A DNA stretch of 24,064 nt from IMG/VR virus record IMGVR_UViG_3300034012_001179, positions 1-24,064 of that record; one strand, given 5' to 3'. The position numbers were made by a program, and so were the translations under genes. This document shows, piece by piece, positions 1-5,039 of the stretch. Origin of the DNA: a virus. Positions within the stretch are counted from its first letter, which is position 1; each line of letters starts with the position of its first letter. The notes beneath the pieces were generated by a model that saw nothing but the letters and a program-made list of their open reading frames with translations, was not told the DNA's origin and did not search any database.

Positions 1-111
1 TCTCTCTAACGTAAACATCTCGTACATCTCCATGTTGTCGATGTACTCATCATACACAAATAGATATTTAAGGTAGGCAGGAAAAGTGAATTTTCCTTGG
101 GGCGGAACGAG
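1..111 (-). CDS. Possible partial ORF running off the left edge
   Basis: An open minus-strand frame follows a TAA at 112-114 and continues past position 1. Its translation includes the stretch YDEYIDNMEMYEMFTLER, which is acidic and aromatic and looks more protein-like than the other frames here. No convincing Shine-Dalgarno sequence precedes its GTG or ATG candidates, so the start is unknown. If real, it would be transcribed away from the early genes, making 112-525 a divergent control region. The frame is short and could be chance. Confidence 0.25.
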
Positions 112-525
112 TTATGGTGCACCTAAATCACGACCCCCCGTCCCATTCACTTGCGCCAACAACGAGCGATCTGCGATGCTGGTTGCGGCCATGTCATGAC
201 CATGTGACCTCGAGCATGTGCCTGCTCATGCACTGTCATGGCGGGGAAAGGTTCATTGTCCGTCCCTTGTACCCATCGATAAAATCGATCAAGGGAGCGT
301 ATAGATATGGATATATCAATAACCCCATAGTCCGAATAGAAGTCATATCCCCATATATATATCTATACAGAACCCTATATCCCTATATACCTTTTAAGAT
401 TTAAGAGTACTTATCGAGCATAGATAAGGTATCGGAGTGTATTAGTGCTTTTATATACTAAAGTATAGTATGCAAGCATGAAAAGCATGTGATTATTCTC
501 TTACTAACCTTATATGGAGATACAC
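112..525. promoter_or_regulatory. AT-rich, palindrome-rich control region upstream of early genes
   Basis: No credible gene is seen here. The only long frame (from 114) translates to a low-complexity Tyr/Ile/Pro string over repeated CCCTATATA/CCCATATATA-type sequence. Visible structure includes the nested palindromes at 264-295, an A+T-rich tract at about 297-400, TTATC...GATAA around 410-426, and the palindrome TATACTAAAGTATA at 454-467. TATAGT at 464-469 could be a -10 box for the gene at 526, but no good -35 box is at standard spacing. An early promoter or operator region, or a replication origin, is plausible. Both are inferred from composition and position. Confidence 0.45.
264..295. repeat. 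Nested inverted repeat with two ATCGAT palindromes
   Basis: CCCTTG (264-269) pairs with CAAGGG (290-295). Inside, ATCGAT (275-280) pairs with ATCGAT (284-289) across an AAA loop, leaving five unpaired bases (TACCC) on the left arm. Each ATCGAT is itself palindromic. No T-run follows, so it is not an ordinary terminator. An operator or an origin-associated hairpin is possible. Confidence 0.5.
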
Positions 526-648
526 ATGAAAGCACTAAACGTGATTGGCAATGTCTTAGCCGTTTCCTTGCTTGGTTTCATTGCCTTTCATTTCATTGCA
601 CTAGTCGTCTTGTGCTTAGGCGCAAAACTCACCGGATTGATCGCCTAA
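526..648 (+). CDS. 40-aa predicted membrane peptide
   Basis: A 40-residue ORF with a GGAG Shine-Dalgarno (516-519) six bases before the ATG. The product is almost one transmembrane helix: from about residue 6 it runs through hydrophobic stretches such as VLAVSLLGFIAFHFIALVVL, with Lys at position 2 and a short Lys-containing C-terminal part. A single-pass inner-membrane peptide is likely. It is the first gene of the plus-strand early region. Possible roles are superinfection exclusion or interference with the host envelope, but nothing in the sequence chooses between them. An overlapping longer frame starting at 489 lacks a good ribosome site and looks like a shadow. Confidence 0.6.
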   Translation: MKALNVIGNVLAVSLLGFIAFHFIALVVLCLGAKLTGLIA

Positions 649-658
649 CTAACCACAT

Positions 659-673
659 GGGGCTAACCGCCCC
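659..673 (+). repeat. GGGGC-TAACC-GCCCC stem-loop
   Basis: A perfect 5-bp GC stem with a 5-base loop lies between the 40-aa and 240-aa genes. It is followed by TCTTAACCTCTGGAG rather than a pure U-tract. It may be a weak terminator or an RNA-processing or stabilising hairpin. Similar hairpins precede the Shine-Dalgarno sites of neighbouring early genes. Confidence 0.45.
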
Positions 674-697
674 TCTTAACCTCTGGAGATAGACATC

Positions 698-1420
698 ATG
701 GCAAACGGTTTCGTTTTTTATCGTGGCATTTCACCCATAGACAATGCACCAATCGTCGGCATTGCAGTCTTGAAATCTCGCAATATCAAGACGGGGAACA
801 TGGTGCAAACGTACATCATTCGGTCAGATATCCACCCTGTGGACGCTGTGGACTCTGGTGCTGATCAATCAATCTGTGGCAATTGTGTGCATCGTGGCAA
901 TGCTGCAGCTGGTCGCAAGCGTACTTGCTATGTTGACCACGGAAAATCAGTCAGTGCAATCTATAAAGCTTTTAAACGTGGCAGTTATTACGATTGCAGT
1001 CACGACCTTGCACATGCTGCAAGCATTATCAAGGGTCGCAAGGTCAGACTAGGCGCCTATGGCGATCCGGCCATGATACCTGCAGACATATGGCTAGCCT
1101 TACTCGAGTTTGCTGCAGATTGGACAGGTTACACACACCAATGGTCGCAAGCTTTTGCGCAGGCACATCGGGAAATATGCATGGCAAGTGCAGACTCAAT
1201 CGAAGATCGAGATTTAGCTCGTTCGATGGGGTGGCGCACTTTCCGCGTTATCCCGATCAATGCACCTATGCAGTTAGTACGTGAAATACCTTGCCCCGCT
1301 AGTCCGGAAGGTGGCAATCGTAAACAATGCATCGATTGTGGCGCATGTGACGGTGCGCTAAAGCCTTCAAGCGTATCGATTGCAATCGTCGCGCATGGTA
1401 AGGCTGCATCCCATGTCTAA
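698..1420 (+). CDS. Conserved phage protein with Cys motifs (DUF7227-like)
   Basis: 240 aa, with GGAG (685-688) nine bases before ATG. The N-terminal part is a beta-rich stretch with SRNIKTGNMVQTYII. Next comes a Cys cluster (SICGNCVHRG, then CYV), then RLGAYGDPAMIP and TGYTHQW. Near the C-terminus lie Cys residues in EIPCPAS and a CIDCGAC motif. This architecture matches a phage and mobile-element family of unknown function that I recall as DUF7227, related in layout to the mycobacteriophage gp88 group. No search was run. Six or more cysteines in CxxC pairs suggest zinc or an iron-sulphur cluster. The alternating helix-strand pattern around residues 110-190 could be a TIM-barrel-like fold, but that is speculative. 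A role in early host takeover or nucleic-acid chemistry is unproven. Confidence 0.8.
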   Translation: MANGFVFYRGISPIDNAPIVGIAVLKSRNIKTGNMVQTYIIRSDIHPVDAVDSGADQSICGNCVHRGNAAAGRKRTCYVDHGKSVSAIYKAFKRGSYYDCSHDLAHAASIIKGRKVRLGAYGDPAMIPADIWLALLEFAADWTGYTHQWSQAFAQAHREICMASADSIEDRDLARSMGWRTFRVIPINAPMQLVREIPCPASPEGGNRKQCIDCGACDGALKPSSVSIAIVAHGKAASHV

Positions 1421-1505
1421 CCGTCTTAAACAAGCTTTGATTGATTGGAGCATTGCCACCCTTTTCGGGGTGGCTTTTGCTCTCGCCGTTTTCTTCAACC
1501 TTTGA
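1413..1505 (+). CDS. Possible 30-aa membrane peptide
   Basis: ATG at 1413 overlaps the end of the 240-aa gene and opens a 30-residue frame. It has a charged N-terminus (MSNRLKQALIDW) followed by one hydrophobic helix (TLFGVAFALAVFF). That composition is typical of a small membrane peptide, and the overlap suggests translational coupling. Against it, the terminator-like hairpin at 1455-1478 lies inside the frame, so the region may be only a 3' untranslated hairpin. The two readings are not exclusive. Confidence 0.35.
   Translation: MSNRLKQALIDWSIATLFGVAFALAVFFNL
1455..1478 (+). terminator. Terminator-like hairpin GCCACCC/GGGTGGC + TTTT
   Basis: A perfect 7-bp stem GCCACCC-TTTTCG-GGGTGGC is followed by four T. 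It sits 35 bases after the stop of the 240-aa gene, as expected for an intrinsic terminator. It overlaps a possible 30-aa ORF. Genes continue downstream on the same strand, so termination would be partial or followed by a new promoter. Confidence 0.55.
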
Positions 1506-1512
1506 GGATCAT

Positions 1513-1686
1513 ATGACTATCTTAGAAAAACCAGATGAAGGTATAGCAGTGCGCGTATTCGAGAATCAACGCGGCCAATGGGTTGTTCAGCTGATCGATA
1601 CAGACGCTGATCAGATTTTCCCGACAATGAAATTGTTTCAGACTGAAGCGTTAGCCCTTGCCTACGCTCAAAGTATCGTCGCATAA
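1513..1686 (+). CDS. Small phage protein of unknown function (57 aa)
   Basis: ATG at 1513 was chosen because GAGG (1504-1507) lies five bases upstream. An upstream TTG at 1441 in the same frame has no such site and reads through the hairpin at 1455-1478. The 57-aa product begins MTILEKPDEGIAVRVFEN and has alternating beta-like segments (GQWVVQLIDTDADQIF), ending in a helix (EALALAYAQSIVA). It is soluble and mildly acidic. No family was recognised. It belongs to the run of small early genes that share a CT-rich/GGAG leader. Confidence 0.6.
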   Translation: MTILEKPDEGIAVRVFENQRGQWVVQLIDTDADQIFPTMKLFQTEALALAYAQSIVA

Positions 1687-1725
1687 CCAGCGCTCGAGTC
1701 CCTTTAACCTTTGGAGTAAACCACC

Positions 1726-1875
1726 ATGATTGAAGAAACGAAACCAGTCACACTCGAAGATTGTGCCATTGACCCATTCGAAGACGCGTACGTAAAGCAC
1801 AAAGACGAGCACACAGTCACACTGATAGTCAATCGTGAGATTTGGGACATGCTTGAGTCATTCTGCAAGTCCTAA
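1726..1875 (+). CDS. Small acidic phage protein of unknown function (49 aa)
   Basis: A 49-aa ORF with GGAG (1713-1716) nine bases before ATG, inside the leader CCCTTTAACCTTTGGAG. The product is acidic (IEETKPVTLEDCAIDPFEDA), with a predicted beta strand HTVTLIVNREI and a C-terminal helix. No domain was recognised. Its ribosome site, its spacing between neighbours and the repeated leader make it a likely real gene despite its size. A hairpin with T-tracts follows it. Confidence 0.6.
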   Translation: MIEETKPVTLEDCAIDPFEDAYVKHKDEHTVTLIVNREIWDMLESFCKS

Positions 1876-1896
1876 CCCGCTAGCAATGCCCATGAG

Positions 1897-1927
1897 AGCC
1901 CTTAAACGGGCTTTTACGGGCTTTTCT
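1897..1927 (+). terminator. Weak terminator-like hairpin after the 49-aa gene
   Basis: AGCCC (1897-1901) pairs with GGGCT (1908-1912), followed by TTT. The arm ACGGGCTTTT then repeats as a direct copy, ending in a second T-rich tract (TTTTCTCT). The stem is short, so termination is probably partial. It fits the hairpin-then-GGAG pattern seen between the early genes. Confidence 0.4.
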
Positions 1928-1950
1928 CTACCCAACTGGAGTCAACCTAC

Positions 1951-2151
1951 ATGGAAGAACGTCAAATGCCTTCATGGATCGATCTGATTGACCATCAAAT
2001 CCAGCCCGATAAATGGTTTCGTCCCGTCGATCAAGTCTGGCGTGAACATGGTTGGAAACCACCATCGACTGAATGCCCAGAGACTATGCGGAAACACAAA
2101 GCCTTCCGCACCTGGTCGCATTACACACCCGCGCGGGAGTCCCAATCATGA
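1951..2151 (+). CDS. Small phage protein of unknown function (66 aa)
   Basis: A 66-aa ORF with GGAG (1938-1941) nine bases before ATG. The sequence is rich in Trp, His, Pro and Arg (PSWIDLIDHQIQPDKWFRPV, VWREHGWKPPS, RTWSHYTPARESQS). It is soluble, with no recognised domain. It ends in an ATGA overlap with the next gene, which points to translational coupling and begins the four-gene string up to 2799. Confidence 0.55.
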   Translation: MEERQMPSWIDLIDHQIQPDKWFRPVDQVWREHGWKPPSTECPETMRKHKAFRTWSHYTPARESQS

Positions 2152-2336
2152 GTAAGAAGCAATTAAAAGACATTGAAACCCAAGCCATGATCGATAAGTG
2201 GCAGGAAGAACTAGCAAGGCATGTCGCTTACTTGCCTATCCTATGCGAGCAGGCAGGGGTTGATGAGCATGAGTTGCATAGAGCTATCGAGATTCACTTC
2301 TATGTTCGCAGTATGAGCAAGGGAGCTATGCAATGA
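2148..2336 (+). CDS. Small helical phage protein of unknown function (62 aa)
   Basis: Start at 2148 rather than the longer in-frame 2073. The ATG overlaps the previous stop as ATGA, and the sequence before it is the coding sequence of the upstream gene in another frame. The 62-aa product is mostly helical (KKQLKDIETQAMIDKWQEEL, then ILCEQAGVDEHELHRAIEIH). The ILCEQAGVDEHELHRAI segment resembles a small helix-turn-helix-like pair, but is too short to call. It is coupled at both ends by ATGA. Confidence 0.55.
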   Translation: MSKKQLKDIETQAMIDKWQEELARHVAYLPILCEQAGVDEHELHRAIEIHFYVRSMSKGAMQ

Positions 2337-2632
2337 GCAGAGAAGCTATGCAAATGGCGCTTGATGCGCTTGAGAGCAATCCTGCGACTCATGCGGGTCT
2401 AATTAGTAGGAAGCAGGCAATAGCTGCACTGCGCCAAGCACTTGTCGATGCCGACGACATGAGCCAAAAACGTGTCGATGGAACGGTGAAATGTAAACAT
2501 GAATGGGTTGGGCTGACTGATGATGTTGTGTTTGAGCTAGCAGACACAAACCTTTACGAAGGTGGTAAGAATTTTGGTGTGCTTGCCTTTGCAAAAGCCA
2601 TTGAACAAGCCCTAAAGGAGAAGAACACATGA
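2333..2632 (+). CDS. Conserved phage protein, MALDALE...WVGLTD...FAKAIEQAL type
   Basis: 99 aa. The N-terminal helix MSREAMQMALDALESN is followed by KQAIAALRQAL. The C-terminal half has HEWVGLTDDVVFELADTN and FAKAIEQALKEKNT. This two-part layout is common in small proteins of phages from Gram-negative hosts, where the ends stay constant and the middle varies. No function is known to me. It overlaps the upstream stop (ATGA), and its own stop overlaps the next start. Confidence is high that this is a real gene; its function is unknown. Confidence 0.75.
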   Translation: MSREAMQMALDALESNPATHAGLISRKQAIAALRQALVDADDMSQKRVDGTVKCKHEWVGLTDDVVFELADTNLYEGGKNFGVLAFAKAIEQALKEKNT

Positions 2633-2799
2633 GAAAGCTACTCAACCGGCTAGCAAGAACAGATGACTTTGTGATGATTCACTCTAGTGAACTGGAAGCA
2701 ATCCTTGACTATGTGGAGGACATGGAACAAAGGATAAGTATCGTCAGGGAACAATTGCAGTATCTGGTTGCAGAATCTGTAGAACCTGATGAGGAATGA
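2629..2799 (+). CDS. Small coiled-coil-like protein (56 aa)
   Basis: A 56-aa ORF starting in an ATGA overlap with the previous gene, with AAGGAGAAG just upstream as ribosome site. The product begins MRKLLNRLARTDDFVMIHSS, then has a long charged helix (ELEAILDYVEDMEQRISIVREQ), ending acidic (EPDEE). It is probably a small oligomerising protein. No family was recognised. It is the last gene before the strong terminator at 2805-2846. Confidence 0.6.
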   Translation: MRKLLNRLARTDDFVMIHSSELEAILDYVEDMEQRISIVREQLQYLVAESVEPDEE

Positions 2800-2804
2800 A
2801 GTAT

Positions 2805-2846
2805 GCCCCCTAGCGTAGCCACAAAGCGCAGCGCAGGGGGGCTTTT
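2805..2846 (+). terminator. Strong intrinsic terminator closing the first early string
   Basis: GCCCCCT at the left arm pairs with AGGGGGC at the right arm, and the stem is extended inside by GCG/CGC pairing. TTTT follows at 2843-2846. It sits six bases after the stop at 2799. No T-run exists in the opposite orientation, so it should act on plus-strand transcripts only. Confidence 0.8.
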
Positions 2847-2847
2847 A

Positions 2848-3072
2848 CTACCAGAGATAAAGCGTCATATCACTCAACTCTAGCTTGTTGACTGAAGGCT
2901 TTTCATAGCCAATAACACCTTTGCACATTGAGCAAATGCGCCTGGCACCGTGGGAGTCATACACTTTTCCAGACTTGCGCATACCGCCCGTCGAATACAT
3001 TCGACATGCTGTATCGGTGCCAGTCCAGATATGCGCTGCCGCGCTTCGCTTTTTGAAAAAGTAATATTGCAT
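2848..3072 (-). CDS. Isolated minus-strand CxxC protein (74 aa)
   Basis: Start at 3072 was chosen because AGAGG lies six bases upstream of this ATG. The longer frame to 3108 has no such site. The product contains HIWTGTDTACRMYSTGGM, then GARRICSMCKGV, giving one Cys plus a CxxC and several His that could bind a metal. This resembles small Cys-containing phage and plasmid proteins I have seen, with function unknown. It is the only minus-strand gene inside the early arm, between the terminator at 2805-2846 and the structured stretch at 3073-3544. It is therefore probably transcribed separately, perhaps as an acquired single-gene cassette. Confidence 0.5.
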   Translation of the reverse strand: MQYYFFKKRSAAAHIWTGTDTACRMYSTGGMRKSGKVYDSHGARRICSMCKGVIGYEKPSVNKLELSDMTLYLW

Positions 3073-3308
3073 ACAAACCTCTGAAAGCTGACTGGAATAC
3101 AACCTCACCCGTAAAAAAACAGGTAATGCGCTCGCTCTCGTTTGTCTAGGCTACAGATTTGCATCTGCTCTCAGGTCTGGCCCCGATGCTCACCAGTTGT
3201 ACCTATCCAGGCTGGCTTGCAAGGAGAACCCCAAGATTAGCCACGTTTATTCCTTTGGTCGCGGCACCGAGGGAGGGCTGGGTTATGGCCCCGTATGCCA
3301 TCGCCGCT

Positions 3309-3389
3309 GAAAACAAAAAAGCCACTTACTGCTGCTCCTAGTAGCTGTCCCTTGGGGGTAAGTCAAGGGTAGAAGCATGAGTAAGTGGC
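3309..3389 (-). terminator. Minus-strand terminator-like hairpin with a large structured loop
   Basis: Read on the minus strand, GCCACTTACT (3389-3380) pairs perfectly over 10 bp with AGTAAGTGGC (3330-3321). TTTTTTGTTTTC follows at once (3320-3309). The 49-base loop contains an internal CCCTTG/CAAGGG hairpin. This has the form of an intrinsic terminator for a short minus-strand RNA starting nearby, or a switchable terminator in the leader of the gene ending at 2848. Confidence 0.45.
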
Positions 3390-3410
3390 CTTCCGATTGT
3401 TGACAGCTAC
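3321..3410. repeat. Interleaved inverted repeats (pseudoknot-capable)
   Basis: Two perfect inverted repeats are interleaved. GCCACTTACT (3321-3330) pairs with AGTAAGTGGC (3380-3389), and GTAGCTGTC (3341-3349) pairs with GACAGCTAC (3402-3410). A third hairpin, CCCTTG (3349-3354) with CAAGGG (3364-3369), lies between. The two long stems cannot nest; they form a pseudoknot or mutually exclusive structures. Confidence 0.6.
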
Positions 3411-3481
3411 GACAACAAGCGAATCTTACTGGAAAACATGGCATTGCCATTTGCCAACCCGACGAACGGTTGATTATTAGC

Positions 3482-3510
3482 TATGTACATATGTTCCTAG
3501 TGTGTATAAT
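3482..3510 (+). promoter_or_regulatory. Probable promoter -10 box with adjacent palindrome
   Basis: TATAAT at 3505-3510 is a perfect sigma70-type -10 hexamer, 35 bases before the first ATG of the recombination operon. The palindrome TATGTACATA (3482-3491) occupies the expected -35 region, where no good TTGACA match exists. That arrangement suggests an activator or repressor site. The call rests on one strong hexamer and position. Confidence 0.45.
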
Positions 3511-3544
3511 CCCTATCGTTGTACTTAACCAAAGGAGAAACAAC

Positions 3545-3790
3545 ATGGATTACAAGCTAGATGAATCAGATCGGTATGAGTTAAGAAACAAGATCGCCTG
3601 GTTGCAATACCGTCTTGCATCAAGTTCTATGAACCTATGCAGCGACGGTCTTGGTCTTACTCATCACAACATGGATTACTTTGAAAAGATTTTCCAAGAC
3701 TTAGAAGACCTCAAGACCATCGTCAAAGTCATTAGAAGCCGCGCTGATCGCAAGAAGATCACAACCTGCTTTGATGAGGAGGCAGCATGA
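3545..3790 (+). CDS. First gene of the recombination operon, unknown (81 aa)
   Basis: Start at 3545 was chosen for AAAGGAG just upstream. The longer frame to 3470 would translate through the promoter-like region. The 81-aa product is helical: YELRNKIAWLQYRLASSSM, then FEKIFQDLEDLKTIVKVIRS, ending acidic (DEEAA). A small helical-bundle or coiled-coil protein is likely. No family was recognised. It overlaps the next gene by ATGA, and cotranscription with the exonuclease and annealing genes suggests an accessory role in phage DNA metabolism. Confidence 0.65.
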   Translation: MDYKLDESDRYELRNKIAWLQYRLASSSMNLCSDGLGLTHHNMDYFEKIFQDLEDLKTIVKVIRSRADRKKITTCFDEEAA

Positions 3791-4140
3791 TTCCAGAGAT
3801 CGTAAAACGCACTATTGCTCAGGCAATTAAGTTGCTTGACGCATCAGGTTGCAAATACAAGGTCATTGATCAGGATGGCAATGAGTATGGCGTACTCACT
3901 GTCTCTGAGCCAAAGAAGGCAAGCAAGTCTTACAAGCACCCACCAGGAACGATGCACAGGTTTTATTACCCGCTCATCAAAGACATGCAACCTGGCGATG
4001 TTGTTGTTATTAAGAACTTTGATTTCGAACCAAGAGCGTTGCAAGGTGCGGTGACTGCATGGGCCTCTGAGCACTGGGGAAAGGGTTCTTACAAAACCTG
4101 CATGGTCGGCCCTGATGTTGAAATTCTTCGTTGTTCTTAG
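3787..4140 (+). CDS. Conserved phage protein of unknown function (117 aa)
   Basis: 117 aa. The N-terminal part reads IAQAIKLLDASGCKYKVIDQ followed by DGNEYG. A Lys-rich linker comes next, then YYPLIKDMQPGDVVVI and a C-terminal ALQGAVTAWASEHWGKGSYK, ending DVEILR. This layout, with a short alpha-beta start and a C-terminal helix-turn-helix-like GAVTAWASEHWGKGSY segment, recurs in phage proteins near recombination genes. DNA binding is plausible but not shown. It overlaps the upstream gene by ATGA and lies eight bases before the exonuclease start. Confidence 0.7.
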   Translation: MIPEIVKRTIAQAIKLLDASGCKYKVIDQDGNEYGVLTVSEPKKASKSYKHPPGTMHRFYYPLIKDMQPGDVVVIKNFDFEPRALQGAVTAWASEHWGKGSYKTCMVGPDVEILRCS

Positions 4141-4148
4141 GAGGCAGC

Positions 4149-5039
4149 ATGACTAGCTTTGACACTGAATCAAGACGCAAGGCGATCTGGGCTACTGATG
4201 CCCGAAAGATCGCTGATGGCAAGGCAGCAGACGTTTACTTAGAGAAGATCGGCCAGACAGAGCGTGAAGACATAAGCCACATTGAAGCAGTGCAGTGGGG
4301 TTTGAAGCTGCAAGATGTCATTGGCCGTGAGGCTAGCGCCAGGCTAAAGATGGAACTCAAAGAAGCTGACTATGAGCTATATCACCCTGAGCATTCATGG
4401 ATGGCATCTCACTTTGATTTCATCTCTGCTGATGGCACGACACTGGTCGAGGTGAAGAACTACAACCAATCAAAGAGGAATCAATACGATGCAGATATTG
4501 CACTTATGCCTGCGGCCGACAGAGCGCAATGTATTCATGAAGCTACGGTACATCGGGTACAGCGTGTCGTACTTGCGGTGCTCTTTGGGGGACAAGAACT
4601 GGTACTTATCGACACGCAAGTATCAGACGCTGAGAAAGACTCGCTCATACAACTGGAAGCTGAGCTATGGGGCTCAATACAGGCCAAGCAGCCTCCAAGC
4701 GCGACTACGGTGGACGCAGCAAAGAAACTCTACCCCATATCCACTACGGCTGGGGTTCTAGCTAATGCTCAGTTAGAACAAGCCTGCCAGCAACTGAAAG
4801 CGATTAAGGCCAACATCAAACAGTACGAAGAAGCTGAGGAAAAGCTACAAGGCTTTATCCAAGGGCAGATGAAAGAAGCAGGCTCACTCGTCACGTTCGA
4901 TGGCAAGGTGCTTGCAACATGGAACTCAGCCAAAGGTTCCAAGCGCTTCGATCCAAAGCTACTGCAAGCAGAGATGCCTGAAGTGTATGAGCGTTACATC
5001 GTTGAACAACCTGGCTCACGGAGGTTTTTAGTCAAATGA
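4149..5039 (+). CDS. YqaJ-type 5'-3' exonuclease (lambda Exo-like)
   Basis: 296 aa. ATG at 4149 follows TAGGAGGCAGC; the in-frame 4131 start lacks such a site. Features in order: RRKAIWATDARKIADGKA near the N-terminus, WGLKLQDVIG (about 50-59), HSWMASHFDFISADGTTLVE with Asp90, then Glu101-Val-Lys103 as the PD-(D/E)XK core. Next is HEATVHRVQRVVLAVLFGGQ with His135/Gln138. The C-terminal half is a long helical region (LEQACQQLKAIKANIKQYEE). The family degrades one strand of double-stranded DNA to leave 3' overhangs for annealing. The annealing protein follows with a 4-base overlap, the classic two-gene recombination pair. Gln55 replaces the Glu of the canonical early motif, which I recall as normal in this phage subgroup. 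Confidence 0.88.
   Translation: MTSFDTESRRKAIWATDARKIADGKAADVYLEKIGQTEREDISHIEAVQWGLKLQDVIGREASARLKMELKEADYELYHPEHSWMASHFDFISADGTTLVEVKNYNQSKRNQYDADIALMPAADRAQCIHEATVHRVQRVVLAVLFGGQELVLIDTQVSDAEKDSLIQLEAELWGSIQAKQPPSATTVDAAKKLYPISTTAGVLANAQLEQACQQLKAIKANIKQYEEAEEKLQGFIQGQMKEAGSLVTFDGKVLATWNSAKGSKRFDPKLLQAEMPEVYERYIVEQPGSRRFLVK

Larger units (their letters stand above)
3073..3544. other. Structured non-coding region between two transcription units
   Basis: No convincing gene occurs in this 470-base stretch. It holds many short hairpins: CAGAT-TTGC-ATCTG (3154-3167), the interleaved repeats at 3321-3410, ATGGCATTGCCAT (about 3439-3451), CAACC/GGTTG (3455-3472), and a promoter-like segment ending at 3510. 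A run of seven T on the minus strand lies near 3113-3119. The dense pairing suggests a non-coding RNA, a long 5' leader for the minus gene ending at 2848, or a replication or recombination site. The sequence alone does not decide. Confidence 0.5.

Noticed and set aside
114-404. 96-aa plus-strand frame in the left region
   Set aside because: Low-complexity translation over AT-rich repeats, no Shine-Dalgarno, no protein-like pattern.
3159-3341. 60-aa plus frame, and a 32-aa minus frame starting MAYGAITQPS, in the structured locus
   Set aside because: Neither has a good ribosome site, and the region is dominated by hairpins.
3378-3388. 11-base match TGAGTAAGTGG shared with 7459-7469, near both terminators
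   Set aside because: An 11-base match is expected by chance many times in a 24-kb window.
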